Positions 58,142 to 64,000 of a stretch of DNA of 64,000 bases are shown piece by piece. Each line of letters opens with the position of its first letter. Position 1 is the stretch's first letter. This DNA is from CAADGY01 sp900696665. GTDB taxonomy: Bacteria > Acidobacteriota > Terriglobia > Bryobacterales > Bryobacteraceae. The DNA lies in contig JAPSFM010000011.1 of assembly GCA_035063885.1 (NCBI GenBank), positions 1-64,000 of the forward strand. The letters are read 5' to 3'. The translations under genes and the position numbers were made by a program. Under the pieces are notes generated by a model, which made no database searches, was not told where the DNA came from, and was given only the letters and a program-made list of their open reading frames with translations.

Positions 58142-59413
58142 ATGAGCTTTCAGGCAAACGATAATATTCAGATCGCGCTTATCGGCGCGGGCGGAATGGG
58201 GCAAGGCGATGCCCGGTATGCCACTTCGCTTCCGGGTGTGAAACTCGTCGCGGCCTGCGATATCTATGACGGGCGGCTCGAGCGCATGAAGGAGATGTGG
58301 GGCAACGGCCTCTACACCACGCGCGATTTCCGCGAAGTTCTCAACCGGAAAGACGTGGATGCGGTGATCATCGGTACCCCCGATCACTGGCACGCTCCCA
58401 TCTCCATCCTGGCCCTGAACGCCGGCAAGGACGTGTATTGCGAAAAGCCGATGATCCACTCGGTCGACGAAGGCAAGCGCGTCATCGAAGCACAGAAGAA
58501 GAGCGGACGGATGTTTCAGGTTGGCAGCCAGTATGTCAGCTCGATGATTTTCGACAAGGCCCGGCAACTTCTGGCCGCGGGCGCTCTGGGCGAAGTGAAC
58601 ATGGTGGAAGCTTGGCTCGACCGCAACTCCGCCGTAGGCGCCTGGCAGTATTCGATTCCACCGGACGCCACGCCCGAGCGGATCGATTGGGACCGTTTTC
58701 TGGGGAATGCACCGAAACGTCCGTTCGAGCCGGTACGGCTGTTCCGCTGGCGCAACTATAATGACTACGGAACGGGCGTGGCAGGCGATCTCTTCGTGCA
58801 CCTGCTTTCCGGACTCCATTTTGCTACTGGATCGATCGGGCCGAACCGCGTCTACGCAACGGGCGGATTGCGCTTCTGGAAGGACGGCCGCGACGCCCCC
58901 GACGTCATGCTGGCTCTGATGGATTATCCGAAGACAGCCGCGCACCCGGAATTCACGTTCGCGCTGCGGGTGAACTTCGCCAGTGGTGGTTCGGGGGAGA
59001 AGTTCGGATTCCGATTCGTCGGCAGCGAAGGTGTCATGACGACCACGATGAGTGAACTGACTCTTTCGCGGCGCCCTCGCGAGACAGAGCCCGGTTACAC
59101 CATCGGCACCTTCCCGAAGGCTGTCCAGGAGCAATTTCTGAAAGAGTACCACGCCAACTATCCCGAACAGCGACCTTCCGCTGACGCAATGCGTCCGGAC
59201 CGCGAGGAAAGCTTTGAGCCGCCGCGTTCGCACAATGCCCATCTGGAGCATCACAAGAACTTCTACGCCGCGGTTCGCAGCCGCAAGCTCTTTCTTGAGG
59301 ACGCGGTGTTCGGTATGCGCACCGCCGCGCCGGCTCTCCTCTGCAACATGAGCGTGAGCAAGCAGCGGGTGTACCGTTGGGATCCCGAGAATATGACAGC
59401 GAAAGAAGCCTGA
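58142..59413 (+). CDS. Gfo/Idh/MocA oxidoreductase, paralog without signal
   Basis: A 423-residue paralog of the preceding gene, aligning from the residues after its Tat signal: SFQANDNIQIALIGAGG against AFSANDQIQFATIGVGG. The family motifs (IIGTPDHWHAPISI, YCEKPMIH, GDLFVHLLSGLHFATG) are all kept. No in-frame upstream extension exists because the first gene stops 5 bases earlier, so the product lacks the Tat signal and should be cytoplasmic. The pair may thus place one enzyme on each side of the inner membrane. Confidence 0.86.
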   Translation: MSFQANDNIQIALIGAGGMGQGDARYATSLPGVKLVAACDIYDGRLERMKEMWGNGLYTTRDFREVLNRKDVDAVIIGTPDHWHAPISILALNAGKDVYCEKPMIHSVDEGKRVIEAQKKSGRMFQVGSQYVSSMIFDKARQLLAAGALGEVNMVEAWLDRNSAVGAWQYSIPPDATPERIDWDRFLGNAPKRPFEPVRLFRWRNYNDYGTGVAGDLFVHLLSGLHFATGSIGPNRVYATGGLRFWKDGRDAPDVMLALMDYPKTAAHPEFTFALRVNFASGGSGEKFGFRFVGSEGVMTTTMSELTLSRRPRETEPGYTIGTFPKAVQEQFLKEYHANYPEQRPSADAMRPDREESFEPPRSHNAHLEHHKNFYAAVRSRKLFLEDAVFGMRTAAPALLCNMSVSKQRVYRWDPENMTAKEA

Positions 59414-59418
59414 CGGGT

Positions 59419-61605
59419 TTGTGGCTCGCGCTGTCCCTCGCCCTGACGGTGACGGCTGCCTGGGGCGCTTGCGATTTCCGGCCTGAAGTAGACCCGCTGT
59501 TGCGCGAGGCACGCCTTGCTTTGGACGATACTCGCCTCAGCCGCGACGAACGTCTTGCTCTCCTGCGTGCCGCGGCAATGGCTTATCCGGATGAAGTGGT
59601 GCTGCACCACGAGTATCAGGACCACATTGCCAACGAACTCTCCGAGCCGGTACGCGATCTTGTCATCGAGGAATATCGCAAGCTTGCCTCGGGGCACACC
59701 GGCAGTGTGGCCGCGCGTTACCTGTACGCGCGCTCGCTGGTAGGCCGCAGGACACGCGAAGCCGCCGCCCTGTTGGAACTACTAGCCGGGCAACATGCGG
59801 AGTTCCCGTGGCCGCACCTGGCGCTGGCAGAAGCACGCGCGGAAAGCGGTGGTCAGCACCTGGAGCGTTTTTTCCGGCTTTGCCCCGGAACGCTGAACGA
59901 GACTTCCTACACTGCCCTCATGGAAACTGGCGCTCCGCAATTGCGGCGCGCCGTGGCGGAAGCTGCGCGCAAAGAATTGAGTGCGTCGAAATTTCCGTCG
60001 CGTCTGGCGGATTACCACTATCTGTGGATGCTCGAAATCGCGGATGCGGGTCCGGCCGAACGCACCGCACTCTTGGAACGTATCGCGGAAGACGCAGCGC
60101 GTCTTCGCTCGCTGGACTCGCGCCGCCGCAACGCGTTGCTTCCGGCGCTGCTGCAGGCGTATCAGATAACCGGGGATCGGGCAGGTTGGGAATGGGCGCG
60201 AGGCGAGATCGCGAAATGGCTGCCGCATTCGTTCACGGCCGCGCAACTCACGCTCGATAAATGGCGCGACTCTCGCGCACTGCCGGCTATCAACGATTCG
60301 CGCGAAACCGTAGCAGCATATTACCGGCAACTCTACCTTGCAAGCGCGGAATGGATTCGCACGTGGCCACTGGCGCGGCAGGTTTGGGCTTTACGCTGGA
60401 AGGCTGCCCGCGAACTGCCGGACCTTCCGGACCTGGACGTGGAAGCGGCGGGTGCCGGCATGTTGACGGCCGTTGCCCGTAATGGATCAACCCGTACTCT
60501 GTCGCCGCGACTTGATATTGCCGGGACTTTTCTCGCACGCAGCATTGCAACAGAGAAAATTCCGGAGATTGTCGAGGAGGCGATTCGCGAAGCCGAGATT
60601 CGTGCCTTGACGGAGATCGATCCCCGTTGGATGTCAGACGGTTTCCGGGTTGCGGCGCGCCGGGAACTGGATGAGACGCGGTCTCGCGGACGCCTGGTGC
60701 TCGTCCGCTTCTATCTGCAATCCGGCAAACCCGAGAAAGCGCGGCAGGTGCTTCGCGACATGAAAACTGGCCTGGTATATGACGCCGCCAACGCGCAAAG
60801 GTACTGGGCCGGCCGGCCGGCTCTCGCCGGCGCTCTCGTCGAGCTTCGTGAGTTTGAAGAGGCACGGTCCGTGTTGGCTGAGATGAAGCAGTGGCTGGCG
60901 GCCAGGACTGAAGAGCCGGCAGAAGAGTTTCGCATCCGGCAGGCGGACTACTGGCTCTCCATGGCAAGACTGGCCGAAGCGGAAGGACGAAAGCTCGACG
61001 CAGCCGCCTACTATCGTCTGGAAAGCGAGAACCGCACGGAGTGGGACTATTTCGCAGAGCGGTTCGCCCGTATCGACAGAATGTTGGAACTGTGGCGGAA
61101 AAGCGGCGGCACGGAAGAGGGATTTCGCGCCTGGGCCGGAATCCGCGAACCCGTGGGCGGCTGGCAGTTCGCATCGCGGCCACTAATCGGTTTCGAGTTG
61201 CGTGACCTGGCAGGAAGATCCTGGAGTACCGCCGACTTTCGAGGTAAAGTAACGCTCGTGAATCTATGGGCAACGTGGTGCGGCCCCTGTCTCACTGAAC
61301 TGCCCCATCTCGAAAAGCTGCACCGGCAAATGAACTCCGGCGAAGGAATGCAGTTCGTCACTTTCAACGTCGATGAGGATGCCGGGAGCCTGCCTGCGTT
61401 CATGAAGCGCCACGGCTACACGTTTCCCGTGATCCCAGCTCGCGAATTCATTCAGGACCGTATGCGGGTCACGATGTATCCACGCACGTGGATTGTCGGC
61501 CGCGACGGAACTATTCGATACGAACATGCTGGATTCTCTTCACGGCCCGAACGTTGGCTGAACGAGACCCTCGAGCTTTTGCGCCATCTCGCCAAAGTTA
61601 ATTGA
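59419..61605 (+). CDS. Large TPR-like protein with C-terminal TlpA-type thioredoxin domain
   Basis: A 728-residue protein with an N-terminal hydrophobic segment (LALSLALTVTAAWGAC) acting as a signal peptide. About 560 residues of helical, TPR-like repeats follow. The last 150 residues form a thioredoxin fold with the CxxC in WATWCGPCLTELPHLEKL, a conserved TMYPRTWIVGRDG, and the cis-Pro region. It is likely a periplasmic thiol-disulfide protein held by the helical region. The start is uncertain: TTG at 59419 is chosen because the signal begins there; TTG at 59377 overlaps the previous gene. It begins 5 bases after the Gfo/Idh gene. Confidence 0.78.
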   Translation: MWLALSLALTVTAAWGACDFRPEVDPLLREARLALDDTRLSRDERLALLRAAAMAYPDEVVLHHEYQDHIANELSEPVRDLVIEEYRKLASGHTGSVAARYLYARSLVGRRTREAAALLELLAGQHAEFPWPHLALAEARAESGGQHLERFFRLCPGTLNETSYTALMETGAPQLRRAVAEAARKELSASKFPSRLADYHYLWMLEIADAGPAERTALLERIAEDAARLRSLDSRRRNALLPALLQAYQITGDRAGWEWARGEIAKWLPHSFTAAQLTLDKWRDSRALPAINDSRETVAAYYRQLYLASAEWIRTWPLARQVWALRWKAARELPDLPDLDVEAAGAGMLTAVARNGSTRTLSPRLDIAGTFLARSIATEKIPEIVEEAIREAEIRALTEIDPRWMSDGFRVAARRELDETRSRGRLVLVRFYLQSGKPEKARQVLRDMKTGLVYDAANAQRYWAGRPALAGALVELREFEEARSVLAEMKQWLAARTEEPAEEFRIRQADYWLSMARLAEAEGRKLDAAAYYRLESENRTEWDYFAERFARIDRMLELWRKSGGTEEGFRAWAGIREPVGGWQFASRPLIGFELRDLAGRSWSTADFRGKVTLVNLWATWCGPCLTELPHLEKLHRQMNSGEGMQFVTFNVDEDAGSLPAFMKRHGYTFPVIPAREFIQDRMRVTMYPRTWIVGRDGTIRYEHAGFSSRPERWLNETLELLRHLAKVN

Positions 61606-61644
61606 AACAGCGAATCGGGAGCCGAGTCTTAATTGTGAGGCGTT

Positions 61645-62505
61645 ATGTCATCTGAACTCGTCCGATTCGTCGAGCGGCAGGACTGGCTTGAACCAGTGGA
61701 AAAGACAGTTCAACAGGCTGTCGAAACAGCGGTTGAGCGCGCGGGGCCGGTAGTAGCCAACGCGCTGTACGGCACATGGCTGGGGCATCCCGTGCATCCG
61801 GTTTTGACGGACATTCCACTCGGCGCCTGGACAGCCGCCGTTGTGCTTGACGCACTGGACTCGTGCGATGGCGGGAAAGGGCTGAAGCGCGGCGCCGATG
61901 CCGCCGTCGCACTGGGCCTGGCGGGCGCGGTAGGGTCCGCCATCACTGGCTTCACAGACTGGCACAAAATCGACGGTAAGCAGCATCGCATCGGGCTCGT
62001 ACACGGGCTGCTGAATACACTTGGCGCGGGTCTCTTCGCCGCCTCCTATATTTGCCGCCGGCGGAGCGCTCGCGAATCGGGCCGGCGCCTGGCCGTCCTT
62101 GGCTATGCTGCCGCAGGAATAGCGGCGTACCTCGGTGGCCACCTGGTATACCGCGAAAAGATCGGTGTGGATCATACGCCGAAGGAGCTTCCACAGGATT
62201 TTACTCCGGTTCTGGATGCTTCTGAGCTGATCGAAGGCGAGCTCAAACGTGCTGATGTAGGCGGTGTTCCGGTGGTGCTGCTGAAGCGCAGCGATCAGAT
62301 TTTTGCCCTGGCCGAGACCTGTTCACACCTGGGTGGTCCGCTGGCGGAAGGACAGTTGGAGGACGGCGACTGCGTGCGTTGCCCCTGGCATGGCTCGCTG
62401 TTTTCTATGCAGGACGGCAGTGTTCGTGAAGGCCCGGCAACGCATCCGCAGCCGTGTCTGGAAGCCCGCATTCATGAAGGAAAGGTTGAGGTCCGCGGCG
62501 GATAG
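61645..62505 (+). CDS. DUF2231 membrane protein fused to a Rieske [2Fe-2S] domain
   Basis: A 286-residue protein. Residues 40-170 form a DUF2231 membrane region with about four helices (GHPVHPVLTDIPLGAW and GAVGSAITGFTDWHKI). The C-terminal domain from about residue 190 is Rieske-type: CSHLGG (Cys226, His228) and CPWHGS (Cys246, His249) coordinate a [2Fe-2S] cluster. The fusion suggests an electron-carrying membrane protein, with the cluster on the cytoplasmic or periplasmic side depending on topology. The partner is unknown. Confidence 0.88.
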   Translation: MSSELVRFVERQDWLEPVEKTVQQAVETAVERAGPVVANALYGTWLGHPVHPVLTDIPLGAWTAAVVLDALDSCDGGKGLKRGADAAVALGLAGAVGSAITGFTDWHKIDGKQHRIGLVHGLLNTLGAGLFAASYICRRRSARESGRRLAVLGYAAAGIAAYLGGHLVYREKIGVDHTPKELPQDFTPVLDASELIEGELKRADVGGVPVVLLKRSDQIFALAETCSHLGGPLAEGQLEDGDCVRCPWHGSLFSMQDGSVREGPATHPQPCLEARIHEGKVEVRGG

Positions 62506-62689
62506 CAAATGGGCGTATCCTCGTTTTTCCGGGCTTTATGTGTTTAAGCAACGCGTGCATACGGTTTGGATCTTCGCCCGTTGCACTCGCCTGGCGCTTC
62601 CCGGATGAAGGGAACGAATACGCGAACAGCATGCCGATCGTAAGGCGCGTCGCCGTTTTTCGCTGAAGACCCCGCCTGACCGGCGAGAA
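62506..62689. other. Convergent intergenic region, no gene seen
   Basis: 184 bases between the convergent Rieske gene and smc. Short stems such as CGCC/GGCG are present but no convincing terminator, repeat or RNA gene was recognised. Confidence 0.4.
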
Positions 62690-64000
62690 TCATTGCGTCA
62701 TGAACGGCGAAGCCTCCGTTTCCACCGGTGGGGGAGGTGGCGCTGGCTGGGCCTGGAACTTTACTGAGACAAGTTTCGAGATACCGGGCTCTTGCATAGT
62801 GACCCCGTATAAGCTCTGCGCTGCTTCCATCGTGCGTTTCGCGTGCGTGATGACGATGAACTGTGTCTGCGCTGACATCTCCTTCAGCAGGCGTGTCAAT
62901 CTTTCGATGTTCGGTTCGTCGAGCGGCGCATCCACTTCATCCAGGATGCAGAACGGACTCGGCTGGTAACGGAAGATCGCCATCAGCAGTGCAATTGCCG
63001 TGAGCGCCTTTTCCCCGCCCGAGAGCAACAGCACGTTCTGTAGCTTCTTGCCCGGAGGCGATGCCACCAGATCGATGCCCGATTCCGAAGCGTTCGCCTC
63101 GTCGGTCAGCCTCATTTCGCCGGTACCGCCGCCGAACAGCGTCTGGAACAACTCCTTGAAGTGGCCATTGATCGCTTCAAAGGCATCCCTAAACCGCTTC
63201 CGTGTTTCGATGTCGATCTCGTGGATCGCCTTTTCAGTATCACGAATCGATTCGAGCAGATCCTGCCGCTGAGCATTGAGGAAATCGTAGCGCTGCTGAG
63301 CTTCCTGGAACTCTTCGAGAGCCTGCGGGTTCACGGGACCGAGCGCATCGATTCGCGATTTCAACTCGCGATATTTCTCTTCTGCCTCAGCCAGCGCATC
63401 GTCGTCCGGCGCCACTTCTTCGCCGGCAGCAAGTTCCTCCAAAGGAGCGCTCAGCTCTTTCCGGCTCGTTTCGTCCAGGTACTTGAGCTCCGCCTGAAGT
63501 TTCACAAGTTCCAACTCGATTTGAGACCGCTTCTCCTGCGCTTCCTGCATCCGGACCCGCAGTTGCTTTAGTGTCTCTTCGAGTTCAACCAGGGCCGTCC
63601 TCTCTGTCTGTTCGCGCGTCTCCAGTTCGCGGACTGCGACGTCGCCGAGCTGTATGTTTTCCGCCAGCGCCGCGGCCTTCGAGTCGAGATCAATGTTGTC
63701 GGCCAGCAGCCGCGCGCGCTCGGCGCCCAGCCGCTCCATTTCAGCGGCGATCTGGCGCCGGCGGGCAGCCATCTCGCGATGTTGTGCTTCGAGCCGCGCC
63801 TGCGCGGCGCGTTCCGAGCGGCGGCGCTCTTCGATTTCCGCCACCTGCACGCGTAGCTGCGAATGCTCCTCGGAAACACGATGGACCTGCGATTGAAATT
63901 CAGAAAGATCCTCGCGGCCCTGCTCCAGAATTTGTTCCTGCTGTGCCCGCTCGATTTCCTTCTCTTCGACCAGGGCCTGGTTCTGCTGTTTCTGTCCGGC
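62690..64000 (-). CDS. smc: Chromosome segregation protein SMC, C-terminal part
   Basis: The frame is open from the window edge to a stop at 62690, giving the last 436 residues of SMC. The upstream portion is a long coiled coil rich in Glu, Gln and Arg (for example IEERRRSERAAQARLEAQ). The head domain follows, with the ABC signature LLSGGEKALTAIALL and the Walker B CILDEVDAPLDE, and a switch His in VITHAKRTM. The hinge and N-terminal head are outside the window. SMC condenses and segregates the chromosome with ScpA and ScpB. Confidence 0.93.
   Translation of the reverse strand, partial: AGQKQQNQALVEEKEIERAQQEQILEQGREDLSEFQSQVHRVSEEHSQLRVQVAEIEERRRSERAAQARLEAQHREMAARRRQIAAEMERLGAERARLLADNIDLDSKAAALAENIQLGDVAVRELETREQTERTALVELEETLKQLRVRMQEAQEKRSQIELELVKLQAELKYLDETSRKELSAPLEELAAGEEVAPDDDALAEAEEKYRELKSRIDALGPVNPQALEEFQEAQQRYDFLNAQRQDLLESIRDTEKAIHEIDIETRKRFRDAFEAINGHFKELFQTLFGGGTGEMRLTDEANASESGIDLVASPPGKKLQNVLLLSGGEKALTAIALLMAIFRYQPSPFCILDEVDAPLDEPNIERLTRLLKEMSAQTQFIVITHAKRTMEAAQSLYGVTMQEPGISKLVSVKFQAQPAPPPPPVETEASPFMTQ

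Noticed and set aside
57767..59512. Minus-strand frame of about 580 codons opposite the Gfo/Idh genes
   Set aside because: Its length comes from GC-rich codon bias of the plus-strand paralogs; no motif or start site supports it.

Overview
The window reads as a chromosomal segment of a GC-rich Gram-negative bacterium, most likely an Acidobacteriota of the Bryobacterales/Solibacter type. This is an inference from gene content. The signs are several Tat-exported Gfo/Idh/MocA oxidoreductases, DUF1080, ThuA-like and CehA-type proteins, a sulfatase, a decayed carboxypeptidase-regulatory-type TonB-dependent receptor, and TonB/ExbB/ExbD genes beside the secDF cluster. No rRNA, tRNA, CRISPR array, insertion sequence or intact prophage gene was seen. 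Genes are densely packed, with many 1-4 base stop/start overlaps.

Layout. 1-3264: a secreted protein of unknown function cut by the window edge, a remnant of a TonB-dependent receptor, and a CehA/McbA metallohydrolase. 3335-5958: a YtrA-type GntR regulator with its DUF1648 membrane partner, then an LssY_C protein. 5961-8890 (minus): modB, modC, an FmdE-like zinc protein and a ThiE/TenI enzyme. 8971-14022: a Tat-exported sulfatase followed by two tandem KtrB-type potassium channels and one KtrA. 14122-18469: DUF1080, Dabb, amidohydrolase, Gfo/Idh and DoxX genes. 18475-21885 (minus): a Cys/Met PLP enzyme, cysS and a ThuA-like protein. 21912-29989: tgt, yajC, secD, secF, tonB, exbB, exbD, exbD and a TPR lipoprotein. 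30064-32648: a bifunctional Rel/Spo enzyme and a DUF971 protein. 32652-36898: an exported methyltransferase, a second TonB-like protein, a tiny membrane protein, a glucosaminidase-like protein and an enolase-superfamily enzyme. 36963-41634: a Yip1-like protein, then minus-strand dus, rnhA, DUF1080 and an M3 peptidase. 41722-47809: a methyltransferase, a nucleoside phosphorylase, a decayed DUF433/DUF5615 toxin-antitoxin pair and a large Lhr helicase. 47869-51014: an unrecognised exported protein, a PAP2-like membrane protein and a small anchored protein. 51129-56747: a complete mrpABCDEFG antiporter operon. 56812-62505: two tandem Gfo/Idh proteins, a TPR-thioredoxin protein and a DUF2231-Rieske protein. 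62690-64000: the C-terminal part of SMC.

How they work together. Envelope function dominates: protein export (YajC-SecD-SecF), proton-motive energy transduction (TonB-ExbB-ExbD), cation homeostasis (KtrB/KtrB/KtrA and MrpA-G), molybdate import linked to an FmdE-like protein, and exported enzymes for sugar acids, sulfated substrates and peptides. Many starts have a -10-like hexamer a few bases upstream, suggesting short-leader or leaderless transcripts. The most unusual points are a helix-hairpin-helix-like insertion in SecF, the paired KtrB paralogs with one residue missing before a selectivity filter, FmdE coupled to modBC without modA, a perfect 13-bp hairpin between exbB and exbD, and the decayed toxin-antitoxin pair.
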